Source: Phycisphaerae bacterium (GTDB taxonomy: Bacteria; Planctomycetota; Phycisphaerae; Tepidisphaerales; Tepidisphaeraceae). Taken from it: 64,000 nt of DNA. Where the stretch lies: assembly GCA_026004655.1 (NCBI GenBank), contig BPJO01000017.1, forward strand, positions 22,098 to 86,097. The letters are read 5' to 3'. Under the pieces are notes generated by a model. That model was not told the DNA's origin, ran no database searches, and saw nothing but the letters and a program-made list of their open reading frames with translations. The stretch's first letter is position 1, and every line of letters begins with the position of its first letter. Below, piece after piece: positions 1 through 7,849 of the stretch. The position numbers were made by a program, and so were the translations under genes.

Positions 1-119
1 ACACGCTGCTCGATATCTTCGATATTGATTCCCCGATCGGCCAGATAGGTGGCAAACTGCGCGACCACGCCTTTCTGATCCTTTCCCATGACCGACACGA
101 CTGCAAGCATCTTTGACAT
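1..119 (-). CDS. ACT-domain protein, N-terminal fragment
   Basis: Only the first 39 codons are inside the window. They start MSKMLAVVSVMGKDQKGVVAQ and continue to GINIEDIEQRV. This is the first beta-strand, helix and second strand of an ACT regulatory domain, which usually binds amino acids. The pattern fits the UPF0237 small ACT proteins and the N-termini of ACT-bearing SerB or PurU proteins, and the fragment is too short to choose between them. The gene points out of the window and is divergent from the Spy-like gene at 223. Confidence 0.6.
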   Translation of the reverse strand, partial: MSKMLAVVSVMGKDQKGVVAQFATYLADRGINIEDIEQR

Positions 120-222
120 AACGGTTTATCCTAACGGGATAGGACTGGTTTGTCGCACCCGGGAAATCGGGCAATAAAAGACCCGGACGAGCGTTTGATC
201 TGTGGACGAACCAAGGAGTTTT

Positions 223-720
223 ATGAACCCGTTTATCCGCCCGTTTGTTGTTTTAACCTCTGGTGCAGCATTGATTTGCGCTTCAGGCACGGTCCTGGCC
301 GCCGAGAACCCCCCTCGTTCCGACTCTTCGCAGGTCGGCCCACGTGTTCGAAATCAGACCCCCGATTTTCAACCCGGCATGCGGTTCGGACGACTGATCC
401 ATGAACTGGATCTGACCGACCAGCAACGTGATCAGATCCGACAAATCGCGTCGGAAATTCGACAAAAGCTTCAAACCCTCCGTAGCGAACTCAAAGACGC
501 TTCTGTCCAGGAACGCAGGACCAGAATTCAACAGGAAATCGCCCCTTTACGGGAAAAAATGATGTCGGTCCTTACCGACGAGCAAAAAGCGGTCCTGAAA
601 CAAAAAATCGACCAGTTGCGTCAAAATCATGAAGGCCGATTCGGGAAAAATCGTTTCCAGGATACGGATCAACCCCGAAAACGACTCGAAAAACGACATG
701 AAAAACGCAACGATGTCTGA
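223..720 (+). CDS. Spy/CpxP-like periplasmic LTxxQ protein
   Basis: A 165-residue secreted helical protein. The start at 223 is chosen because AAGGAG lies at 213-218; an upstream in-frame ATG at 202 lacks such a site. Residues 1-29 are a signal peptide ending around VLAAEN. The mature part carries two LTxxQ motifs (LDLTDQQ and LTDEQ) in a charged, helical region rich in Q, R and E, as in Spy/CpxP periplasmic chaperones and metal-stress proteins. The last 30 residues are very basic. The next gene repeats the LTDEQ motif, so the two may act together in envelope protein folding. That role is inferred from the family. Confidence 0.7.
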   Translation: MNPFIRPFVVLTSGAALICASGTVLAAENPPRSDSSQVGPRVRNQTPDFQPGMRFGRLIHELDLTDQQRDQIRQIASEIRQKLQTLRSELKDASVQERRTRIQQEIAPLREKMMSVLTDEQKAVLKQKIDQLRQNHEGRFGKNRFQDTDQPRKRLEKRHEKRNDV

Positions 721-828
721 TCGAGACGAATCGATTTGAACCCGAGCGATTTTCCAACAATCGGTTAACATCATGTGAACGGTCCGACGGTTTTGTCGGA
801 TCGTTCACGGGTTTTGGCCGGACAGACC

Positions 829-1842
829 ATGCAAAAAATCTTACTCCGAGTTTGTATCGGTTTGTGGGTCCTGATCGGTATGAGTCCTTTGACTCGCGCC
901 GAATCATCCGAACCCCCAAATCGTCCACGGATCGTTCAGCAAATCGATCAGACCCTTGAGAAACTTGATCTCACTGACGAACAACGGGCTGCGGTCGATC
1001 AGGTGCTTGAGGATCTGGCGCGAAAACTCGACCGACTGAGACAACAGACATCGCTTGATTCTCTGCGTGAGCAGACGGTCCAGACCCTTCAGCAAGCGCG
1101 TGATCGATTAAACGAAATTCTCACGCCCGAACAGTCACGTCTTCTCGATCAACGGTTGCCCGGACGGTTTCGATCTTCGGACCCCGACGCCAATAATAAG
1201 ACGACGTCCTCGACCGATTCGTCTTCGATGGAGATGTCGAGAACGGGTGAAAATTCCCAAACGTCTCCCACGCCTTCCACGTTACCCGCCAGCCAATCCG
1301 AAGGAAGCAAAACCACTCAATCCCCTGCCTTGTCGTCTTTGATTCCCGGCATGCCCGTACCGGTCTTTACTCTCAGTACCCTCGACAAGAAAACCGTTTC
1401 GTTGACCAAATATCGGGGCAAACCCGTCGTTTTGATTTTCGGTTCGTTCACCAGTCCGACCTTTCGAGACAAAGTCCCCGCCTTCAATGCGCTGAAAAAA
1501 GAGTTTCGCAACAAAGCCCATTTCGTCGTCATCTATACCCGCGAAGCCTATCCCAACAACGAATGGGAAGTTCAAAGAAATCTCAACGAACAGATCCGGA
1601 TCAACCAGCACACCACCCTGGAAGAACGTCTGCAGATGGCCAGGATGACCGTGGACGGACTGAAGATCGACACCGAGGTGCTCGTGGACGACATGGATGA
1701 CGGCGTGGCTACGAAATACGACGCGCTTCCCAACGGGTGTGTCATTCTTGATGCCCAGGGTCGTTTGATCCGAAAACAAAAGTGGGCAGACCCCCATGCT
1801 GTTCGGATCGTGCTCAACAACGCCCTGAAAACGCGGGACTGA
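829..1842 (+). CDS. Spy-like LTxxQ domain fused to deiodinase-like thioredoxin-fold domain
   Basis: 337 residues from the ATG at 829. A signal peptide (about 1-25) is followed by an LTxxQ helical region (about 40-105, with LDLTDEQ and LTPEQ) and a Ser/Thr-rich linker (115-165). The C-terminal domain (about 172-335) follows iodothyronine deiodinase order: IFGSFTSPTF, FVVIYTREAY, LEERLQMA, then LPNGCVIL. Deiodinases have Sec, and bacterial relatives usually Cys, after GSxT. Here that residue is Ser (codon AGT, residue 209) and the earlier Cys is Phe. Classical thiol or selenol redox chemistry is therefore unlikely. It follows the Spy-like gene on the same strand. A binding or chaperone-like role is a guess. 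Confidence 0.7.
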   Translation: MQKILLRVCIGLWVLIGMSPLTRAESSEPPNRPRIVQQIDQTLEKLDLTDEQRAAVDQVLEDLARKLDRLRQQTSLDSLREQTVQTLQQARDRLNEILTPEQSRLLDQRLPGRFRSSDPDANNKTTSSTDSSSMEMSRTGENSQTSPTPSTLPASQSEGSKTTQSPALSSLIPGMPVPVFTLSTLDKKTVSLTKYRGKPVVLIFGSFTSPTFRDKVPAFNALKKEFRNKAHFVVIYTREAYPNNEWEVQRNLNEQIRINQHTTLEERLQMARMTVDGLKIDTEVLVDDMDDGVATKYDALPNGCVILDAQGRLIRKQKWADPHAVRIVLNNALKTRD

Positions 1843-1866
1843 ACCGAACCGGTTTATCCACGGGTC

Positions 1867-1895
1867 TTCCCGGACCATGACCGGGAACCGATCGC
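1867..1895 (+). terminator. Possible intrinsic terminator
   Basis: A 7-bp stem TTCCCGG/CCGGGAA (1867-1873 and 1881-1887) lies 25 bases after the deiodinase-like gene. A short T run follows 9 bases later, which is further than usual, so terminator strength is uncertain. Confidence 0.4.
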
Positions 1896-1989
1896 GTTTT
1901 TCCTGTTTGTAACTTTCATTCGCGCAACACCTCTGAACGGGGAAAAAGATTTTTTTCCCCGCGAATTCCGACGGTTTTCGGACAGGCGG

Positions 1990-2050
1990 TGCGCATCTGC
2001 CACGACAAATGCGCATCAGAGCAGGAACTAATGAGGTGACTGCTCTGATG
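1990..2050 (+). promoter_or_regulatory. Stem-loop covering the portal gene ribosome-binding site and start codon
   Basis: ATCAGAGCAG at 2015-2024 is a perfect 10-bp inverted repeat of CTGCTCTGAT at 2040-2049. The 15-nt loop holds the Shine-Dalgarno GAGGTGA, and the right arm contains the first two bases of the ATG at 2048. Just upstream, TGCGCAT (1990-1996) pairs with ATGCGCA (2009-2015). Either an RNA hairpin that limits translation of the portal gene or a DNA operator would fit. Nothing in the sequence decides between them. Confidence 0.55.
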
Positions 2051-3727
2051 AACCGAGACCTTCAACGACTGAACGTCCGACACCCCTGGGTCCATGAACC
2101 GGATCTTTTTCTGCAAGCCATTGAACGATTGCTGGGCACGTCCCGTCTGCGATATGACCGACTGTGGGGATATTACCGAAACCCCATGCGATTTCATCCG
2201 GTTGTCAACGGTTCGACTTCCGAAAGACCTTACCGACAGGCGCAGGAATGGGGACTTCCGGCTCGGATTACCGGAAACCTGTCCGGGACGGAACTGTTTT
2301 CCGAAAGTCCTCATGAATCTGCTTTACGCAAAGAGGTCGTGATCGAAAACGATATCGGTTGGCGGATCGATCTGATGGTTGATTTTTTGTTCGGGAAACC
2401 GATCGTGATCAATTCGGCTTGTTCCGATCCTCAGCGGGCTCGACGGATCGAAACCCTGCTCCGACAGGTCCTGGCGTGCAACGGAGGTTTGATCTTTCTT
2501 CAGCAACTGGCGGTGTTGGGTGCGGTTTACGGGACGGTTGATATTCTAGTCAAATACGTACCCGAGCAAGCCGACGACCCGTCCCGTTCGATCTGCGCCA
2601 CGCAACTGCTCGGAGACAATGTTTCTCTCAACTCGTTTGACCTCAAACCATCGGTTACTTCTTCTCAAGCCCACCCTTCGGTGCCCGCGTCCGTTGATTC
2701 ACCTGACGACGGACCGTCTCCCGTCCCCGGTCCGGGGTCCGACCGGTCCGATCCGGATCCGACTCGGGTGTTGCAACACCTGGCGAAAATGATCCGGTTC
2801 GAGATCGTCGAACCGACGCGGGCACTGCCTTGGCTGGATCCGGAAGATTGTCGGTGTCCTGTAGTCTATTCCACGGTCTTTCAGATCGAAAAAAAGGTCC
2901 CTGCGATCCAACGCCAGCGCTGGCTGGGACCATTGTCGTTTCGTCGAGACGAAACAAGGAAAATCACCTGTGTCGAGATCATTTCGCCAACTAAATGGCA
3001 AAAATATGAAAACCAGGTCTTGGTGGCTGAGGGGGATAATTCTTTGCAGCGACTACCCCTGGTTCATATTCAGAACACCCCGGATCCTTTGAGTTATGAC
3101 GCTTGCGGGGATGTCGAACCTTTGATTCCTCTGCAGGACGAGTTGAACACCCGTCTCAGTGACCGTGCCAATCGGATCACGCTTACAGCGTTTCGAATGT
3201 ATCTCGGGAAAGGGATCGAAAACTTCACCGACCTTCCCATCGCCCCGGGTCAGATGTGGAGCACCGACAATCCCGATGCGGAGGTCATCGAGTTCGGAGG
3301 GACCGATGATTCGCCGAGCGAAGAATCGCACATCCATTCGGTCCGTGAAGCCTTGGACAAACTCAGCGGGACGAGTCCGATCGCAGCCGGGGCGCTCAAA
3401 GGACGTATCGGACGACTCACCAGCGCTGCAGCACTTCGGGTAACGATGCTTGCATTGCTTTCAAGAACAGAACGAAAACGAACTACCTACGGACTGGCTA
3501 TCGCGCAGCTGTGCGAGTTGGCGCTGGCCTGGTTGGATAAAGCAGGGGTGTTTCCCACGACACCCGACGAACGACAGATCCACATTCATTGGCCGAACCC
3601 TGTTCCGGTCAATGAGCACGAAAGGCTCGACGAAGCCAAATCGCGTCTCGAGCTGGGCGTGCCCCGTTCGACGGTTCTTCGCGAACTGGGATACCCGTCC
3701 GATCCCGATTCGCAAAAGCGTGAATGA
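2048..3727 (+). CDS. Phage portal protein (SPP1 gp6-like)
   Basis: 559 residues from the ATG at 2048, chosen over an in-frame ATG at 2009 because GAGGTGA lies 9 bases before it. Portal proteins form the dodecameric DNA-entry ring of phage heads and dock the terminase. The family pattern is clear: PLIPLQDELNTRLSDRANRI in the stem region, an acidic LGKGIENFTDLP loop, and the clip/wing helix LTSAAALRV...SRTERKRTTYG typical of gp6-like portals. A Pro/Ser/Asp-rich insertion (about residues 205-245) interrupts the wing. It is first in a module with a capsid gene and no tail genes. Length fits the family (about 450-560). The specific subfamily is inferred. Confidence 0.85.
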   Translation: MNRDLQRLNVRHPWVHEPDLFLQAIERLLGTSRLRYDRLWGYYRNPMRFHPVVNGSTSERPYRQAQEWGLPARITGNLSGTELFSESPHESALRKEVVIENDIGWRIDLMVDFLFGKPIVINSACSDPQRARRIETLLRQVLACNGGLIFLQQLAVLGAVYGTVDILVKYVPEQADDPSRSICATQLLGDNVSLNSFDLKPSVTSSQAHPSVPASVDSPDDGPSPVPGPGSDRSDPDPTRVLQHLAKMIRFEIVEPTRALPWLDPEDCRCPVVYSTVFQIEKKVPAIQRQRWLGPLSFRRDETRKITCVEIISPTKWQKYENQVLVAEGDNSLQRLPLVHIQNTPDPLSYDACGDVEPLIPLQDELNTRLSDRANRITLTAFRMYLGKGIENFTDLPIAPGQMWSTDNPDAEVIEFGGTDDSPSEESHIHSVREALDKLSGTSPIAAGALKGRIGRLTSAAALRVTMLALLSRTERKRTTYGLAIAQLCELALAWLDKAGVFPTTPDERQIHIHWPNPVPVNEHERLDEAKSRLELGVPRSTVLRELGYPSDPDSQKRE

Positions 3728-3775
3728 CCGTTCCGGTGTTAGAGGTCCTTTTGTTTTCTGGTTTTCGGAGGTTTT

Positions 3776-3943
3776 ATGTCGGATCGACCGATTCAGTCTC
3801 CCCCACCTTGTGTTCGTCCTGTCAGTCCCTCGCCTCCTGATGCGCGAGAAAAGCTGATTCAACTGGCCGAGCGGCTTTCTCATTCGTCAGACGTGCGTCT
3901 GCTTCGGGAATACCTGCGTCTCAGGGCTAGAATTCGTCTTTGA
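3776..3943 (+). CDS. Small 55-residue protein between portal and capsid genes
   Basis: A short ORF with an excellent GGAG site at 3767-3770, five bases before the ATG. It encodes MSDRPIQSPPPCVRPV and ends in a basic helical tail (LLREYLRLRARIRL). It is proline-rich at the N-terminus with an amphipathic C-terminal helix. Its position between portal and major capsid protein is where phages usually encode a protease, scaffold or head-completion protein, but it is far too short for a protease. A scaffold-like or accessory role is possible. No family is recognised. Confidence 0.6.
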   Translation: MSDRPIQSPPPCVRPVSPSPPDAREKLIQLAERLSHSSDVRLLREYLRLRARIRL

Positions 3944-3979
3944 TAGTTCCTGTTTTATCTCTTTTTGCAAGGAGTCTTT

Positions 3980-5122
3980 ATGCCGTTTTCTGGTAAATGC
4001 ACTTTTTCTTCCGGTCCCACTCTTCCCGAAATCGCTGAGGATGTTTCGGACCTGATCAGCATCAACTCGCCTCACGAAACACCCCTTCTGGATGCGTTGG
4101 GAGATTCTCCGAGATCTGCCCGATCGACCGTTCACGAATGGATCGAGGACACGCTGATCCCTAATCACGACACGGTTAACGATGTGATCGATTCGTCTAC
4201 GGTTTCGGTCAATCATCCCGATCGGTTTCGTATCGGTGATCTGATTCGTGTCGAAGGAAGTTCCGAAACCGTCTTGATCAGTGCGATCAATTCGAATGAC
4301 CAGACCATCACCCTAGTGCGCGGGTACGGTGGTTCCGTTCAGGGGAGCATCGTTTCGGGCACGACCTTGCATTTGATCGCCAACGCGGCCCTGGAAGGCG
4401 CCGATGCCGACCCCGCCCGATATACTCATCGGAACCGATTAAGCAACTACACCCAAATTTTCACCGCCTCGGTGTCGGTCAGCGGTTCTGAACTGGCGGT
4501 CAATCAGATCGGGGTCCGTGACGAGTTGGCTTGGCAGAAGAATTTGCGTTCCCGAGAACTGCTACGCGACCTCGAAAATGCTGTCATCAACGGACTGGCT
4601 TCATCGATCGATCCGCAGGGAACGGGAACCGTCCGACGAACGCTACGCGGGATCATCTCGTTCCTGCAGACCAATCAGTTCGTCGTGGGACAGAATGGTT
4701 TTCCTGCCAATCCCGCTTTGACCGAAGCCCAGCTCAACCTGGCGCTTCGTCACGTCTGGGAAAAAAGCAGCTCTCGCATCGATCTGATCGTGGTCGGTGG
4801 TCGGGAAAAACGGGCCATCAACTCGTTTATTGCTTCGAACCGACGGTATTACAACAGTAACGAATCCTTTAAAGATCTGGTCAGTACCTATGAAAGCGAT
4901 TTCGGTCTGGCCAGGGTTGTTCTGTCCCGGTATGTCCCTTCCGGGACCGTGCTTCTTCTGGACAGTTCGCGGATCCATGTTCTTCCTCTGACGTCGAGAT
5001 CGTTTCATTACGTCTCGCTGGCCCGGACCGGGGACAGCGAAAACGGGCAACTCGTCGGGGAATATACTCTGGAACTACGAAACGAGTCGGCCCACGGGAT
5101 CATCCGTGGGTTCACAGCCTGA
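3980..5122 (+). CDS. Major capsid protein, SU10/DUF5309 family
   Basis: 380 residues, starting at the ATG at 3980 behind AAGGAG (3969-3974). SU10-type capsid proteins have an HK97 fold and build the icosahedral shell. Family features: N-terminal DVSDLISINSPHETPLLDAL followed by HEWIEDTL, central LLRDLENAVINGL with RRTLRGIISFL, and C-terminal DLIVVGGREKRAINSF and VVLSRYVPSGTVLLLD. A 60-residue beta-rich insertion (about residues 75-135) resembles an embedded surface domain. There is no prohead-protease gene beside it. It lies 253 bases after the portal gene and ends just before a strong terminator, so capsid protein can be made without the following genes. Confidence 0.87.
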   Translation: MPFSGKCTFSSGPTLPEIAEDVSDLISINSPHETPLLDALGDSPRSARSTVHEWIEDTLIPNHDTVNDVIDSSTVSVNHPDRFRIGDLIRVEGSSETVLISAINSNDQTITLVRGYGGSVQGSIVSGTTLHLIANAALEGADADPARYTHRNRLSNYTQIFTASVSVSGSELAVNQIGVRDELAWQKNLRSRELLRDLENAVINGLASSIDPQGTGTVRRTLRGIISFLQTNQFVVGQNGFPANPALTEAQLNLALRHVWEKSSSRIDLIVVGGREKRAINSFIASNRRYYNSNESFKDLVSTYESDFGLARVVLSRYVPSGTVLLLDSSRIHVLPLTSRSFHYVSLARTGDSENGQLVGEYTLELRNESAHGIIRGFTA

Positions 5123-5134
5123 CCTTCTTCTGAA

Positions 5135-5171
5135 GACCGGAGACCCGGATCGGGTCTTCGGTCCTCTTTTT
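5135..5171 (+). terminator. Intrinsic terminator after the capsid gene
   Basis: A 13-bp stem with one G-T pair (5135-5147 and 5151-5163) closes a three-base loop and is followed by CTCTTTTT. It separates the portal/capsid genes from the holin-like gene at 5185, whose Shine-Dalgarno starts right after the T run. Confidence 0.75.
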
Positions 5172-5184
5172 CACGGAGAACGCG

Positions 5185-5421
5185 ATGTTTGCAGAAACCG
5201 CTCAACCCGTCCTTGATAACCTCGCTAGTTACGGTGCTGCCGGACTCATGGGGGCCATGTGGCTTTGGGAAAGACGCACCAGTTCTGCCCGGGAAAAACA
5301 GATCGAGGAAGCCCACCAAAGGATCATGTCCGACGGGGTCAAACTCGAAGCCCTCATCGATCTGGTCGAACGAAATACCGAAACCCTGTCCCGATTGATC
5401 AACCGAAAGGATCCGTCATGA
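5185..5421 (+). CDS. Small holin-like membrane protein
   Basis: 78 residues, with GGAGAA 5 bases ahead of the ATG. Residues 10-28 (LASYGAAGLMGAMWLW) form one short hydrophobic segment. A charged coiled-coil-like helix follows (RREKQIEEAHQRI ... VERNTETLSRLIN region). One N-terminal membrane helix plus a basic/acidic helical tail is the layout of BhlA/UviB-type holin-like peptides. The position after the capsid gene and before a small lipoprotein fits a lysis role. No endolysin is seen nearby, so export or release by holin action is only a hypothesis. It shares an ATGA overlap with the next gene, so the two are probably co-translated. Confidence 0.55.
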   Translation: MFAETAQPVLDNLASYGAAGLMGAMWLWERRTSSAREKQIEEAHQRIMSDGVKLEALIDLVERNTETLSRLINRKDPS

Positions 5422-5822
5422 AACCATTTCTTTTGCTTCTGTGTCTTCTCGTCGGGTGCGCACACCCTTTGCAAGTCGAACAACAACTGCTTCAAACATC
5501 TCGGAACGGGATCGGAATGATCCGAAAATCCCTGGAAAATCAGCAAAAACTGATCGAGAACTGGATGCAGAAGGACCGTCAGGAATTGTCCGACGCTTTT
5601 GAGCAGGATCTGAAGAACCAACCGATGCCCGACGAGTCCTGGGTCCTTGAAGCGCATCAGGCTTATCGGATCGCGCTGGAGACCAAAATCCGACGTGACG
5701 AATCGATTCTTCGTGGTTTCAGGATCGATATGGACAATCTCGATGCCGTCGAACAGGCGCTGGTTCAAATCGAGCAGTTAAATGACAGGCAACTTCAATG
5801 GATGAAAGGATTTTCGAAATGA
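5418..5822 (+). CDS. Small lipoprotein in the capsid module (spanin-like layout)
   Basis: 134 residues. The start at 5418 is set by the ATGA overlap with the previous stop. The first 16 residues (MKPFLLLLCLLVGC) are a lipoprotein signal with a lipobox (LVGC). The mature protein is an alpha-helical, Gln/Glu/Lys-rich chain with no Cys. An outer-membrane-anchored helical lipoprotein next to a holin-like gene resembles a phage outer-membrane spanin, though it is longer than classical Rz1 and no inner-membrane partner is evident. The function is unproven. It overlaps the next gene by ATGA at 5819-5822. Confidence 0.55.
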   Translation: MKPFLLLLCLLVGCAHPLQVEQQLLQTSRNGIGMIRKSLENQQKLIENWMQKDRQELSDAFEQDLKNQPMPDESWVLEAHQAYRIALETKIRRDESILRGFRIDMDNLDAVEQALVQIEQLNDRQLQWMKGFSK

Positions 5823-6106
5823 TGACACCCGAACCCTATTTTCGGAGCAATCTCATGTCAGACGATCTGAAGACGCATGTCTCTGCCTCTCTGGCCGTTC
5901 AATGGGATGATTTTGCGCAAAGACACCCACGATTATCCCGAGTCATCGACCAGCACCTTCTGGTCGAACAGGCGGTGAGTTATCTGAGGCTTAATCCGGA
6001 CTACCAACGGGCGATGGTCAACGCTCAATCGGCTGGGGCGGATCTGGAGACGTTACTCAAGCTGGTCGATAAGTACCTTGCGATTTTCCTCGAGAAGCTG
6101 ATCTGA
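5819..6106 (+). CDS. Uncharacterised 95-residue protein ending the capsid module
   Basis: Start at 5819 is chosen because its ATGA overlaps the previous stop and AAAGGA (5805-5810) lies 8 bases upstream. An internal ATG at 5855 is an alternative. The protein is helical and acidic (VIDQHLLVEQAVSYLRLNP, then LETLLKLVDKYLAIFLEKL) with no signal peptide, membrane segment or Cys. No family is recognised. Its translational coupling places it in the same unit as the holin-like and lipoprotein genes, and a strong terminator follows 25 bases later. Confidence 0.5.
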   Translation: MMTPEPYFRSNLMSDDLKTHVSASLAVQWDDFAQRHPRLSRVIDQHLLVEQAVSYLRLNPDYQRAMVNAQSAGADLETLLKLVDKYLAIFLEKLI

Positions 6107-6131
6107 CCCGGATCGTTCGAGCTATACAAAG

Positions 6132-6172
6132 GTGTCCGTTGGAATCGAAAGGTTTCAACGGTACACTTTTTA
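6132..6172 (+). terminator. Intrinsic terminator closing the capsid module
   Basis: Arms GTGTCCGTTGGAA (6132-6144) and TTTCAACGGTACAC (6153-6166) pair imperfectly around an 8-base loop, followed by TTTTTA. The sequence TATATT at 6171-6176 may also serve as a -10 element for the permease gene at 6188, which has no Shine-Dalgarno. Confidence 0.7.
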
Positions 6173-6187
6173 TATTGGGTCTTATCC

Positions 6188-7849
6188 ATGAACCCGGTCT
6201 TTCTCAAGGACATTCTCGGTCTTTTACGGTTGGCGAGGGTATCGGTCATCCTCGTGGTCTTTCTGGGGTTGTTGTCGGTTCTCGTGTTGGCGACCTGGCC
6301 TCAACAGGGTCTGGTGAGTTTGGCGACGCGCGGACAGGATAATCTGCTTCTGGGTCTGGTTCTCGGTCAGCTGTTGGTCCTTATTCTATCGGTTCCGGGA
6401 GTGGCTTCGGTGCAATTGACCGAGGAAAAGGAATCCAACACGATCGAGATGTTGTACGCCACACGATTGTCGTCGTTGTCCATCGCATGGGGAAAGATCG
6501 CGTCGTCGATCGCGTTTCCGGTGTTGCTGATACTCAGCGGTCTGCCTTTTGTGGCACTATTGAATTACCGTGGTGATGTGGATGTCGGTCAGATGATCCA
6601 GTCGTATGGGGTTCTGGGAATGACGGCCGTCATGCTCGCGGTCGTGTCGCTGGCGGTATCGTCGTTGTGTCGGACCAGTGCCACATCGCTGGTGGTTTCA
6701 TACCTGCTGGTTTTACTGATCTGTGGTGGTGTGCTTGTTCCGGCTTTGATCATGCTTGACGTTCAGGAAGACCCGACTCTTCGTCAATTTTTGCACTATC
6801 TAAGGTCGATTTCACCGATATCGGCAGCCATGTCGATCCTGCGTCCGTCGGTCAACGATTTTGCAGGACAAGCCGGGGGGTATCTTCCTGCATGGATGGT
6901 GTTCTTTGGGTTCTCCGTCGGTCTGATCCTGATCGGTGGTCTGATCGTCGTGATCCAACTAGCCCGTTCACCAGTTCGTCCTGAGTCGTCGGGGAGAACG
7001 GTATCGGAAGACCAACAAACCCTCGGTCGAAAACTGATGTTCCTGATCGACGACAAGAAACAGCGTAAACCGATCGGGTCGTTCAATCCTCTAATAACCA
7101 AGGAAAAGCGGACCAATCAACTGAGATCCGGGAAATGGATGATCCGGATTTTCTACGGGGCAACCGTCTTGGGGCTTTTGTTGTCCCTGATGGCGCTTCT
7201 GGGTGGAAGCGAACACGAAAACGTTCTTGCGTACGTCGCGATGGTGATCGCGTCGCTTCAGTTTGGGATCGTTGCGGTGGTGACACCTTCGCTGGCCAGT
7301 CCCGTGATCAGTTCGGAAAGAGAATCCGACACATTCGAGATGCTTCGAATGACCCGGTTGACCGGTGGGCAAATTTTCTGGGGGAAGTTGATCCCGGCAT
7401 TTTTGCCCGCGTTGTTGCCGGTGGTCGCGATGATCCCGGCTTGGGGGGTGGTCAGTTTCGTTAACGAATCTTACATTACCTATTCTCTGGAATTGCTCCC
7501 GATCACGTTGTTTTCGGTGTTGTTGTGTTCGACGATCGGTCTGGCCTGTTCGTCATTATTCAGGTCAAGTGCCCGGGCGACCGTCATTGCTTATCTGATG
7601 GTCGGGATTGTGTTTGTCGTACCGATCCTGGCTTGGTGGACGTCCGGTATTTTACTGACCAGGGAAGTGGCTTCGTCATTAGCGATGGTCTCTCCGGTGG
7701 TCATGGCGTTGGACCTTAGACCCGGACAAACCGGGATTCCTCTGACCTCGGACCGGTTTCACGAACACCTGATTCTTTCCGGGACGATCTCGTTGTTGTC
7801 GTTGCTCATAGCCCGGTTCAGACTCTCTCAACTGCTAAGACAAGGATGA
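6188..7849 (+). CDS. ABC-2-type transporter permease, duplicated
   Basis: 553 residues with about 12 hydrophobic segments in two homologous halves, joined by a hydrophilic linker around residue 265-310. Each half contains the ABC-2 signature after the second helix: TEEKESNTIEMLYATRLS near residue 78, and SSERESDTFEMLRMTRLTGG near residue 376. This means two half-permeases are fused in one chain. ABC-2 permeases move drugs, polysaccharides or lipids using a separate ATPase. None is adjacent, so the partner is unknown. It overlaps the HEAT-repeat gene by ATGA at 7846-7849, suggesting coupled expression. The substrate cannot be predicted. Confidence 0.8.
   Translation: MNPVFLKDILGLLRLARVSVILVVFLGLLSVLVLATWPQQGLVSLATRGQDNLLLGLVLGQLLVLILSVPGVASVQLTEEKESNTIEMLYATRLSSLSIAWGKIASSIAFPVLLILSGLPFVALLNYRGDVDVGQMIQSYGVLGMTAVMLAVVSLAVSSLCRTSATSLVVSYLLVLLICGGVLVPALIMLDVQEDPTLRQFLHYLRSISPISAAMSILRPSVNDFAGQAGGYLPAWMVFFGFSVGLILIGGLIVVIQLARSPVRPESSGRTVSEDQQTLGRKLMFLIDDKKQRKPIGSFNPLITKEKRTNQLRSGKWMIRIFYGATVLGLLLSLMALLGGSEHENVLAYVAMVIASLQFGIVAVVTPSLASPVISSERESDTFEMLRMTRLTGGQIFWGKLIPAFLPALLPVVAMIPAWGVVSFVNESYITYSLELLPITLFSVLLCSTIGLACSSLFRSSARATVIAYLMVGIVFVVPILAWWTSGILLTREVASSLAMVSPVVMALDLRPGQTGIPLTSDRFHEHLILSGTISLLSLLIARFRLSQLLRQG

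Noticed and set aside
1854..1862. DnaA-box-like TTATCCACG
   Set aside because: It differs by one base from the consensus and is alone, so it is likely to be chance.
1282..2016. Long minus-strand frame opposite the deiodinase-like gene
   Set aside because: It is a shadow of a convincing coding frame on the other strand, has no Shine-Dalgarno and no recognisable domain.
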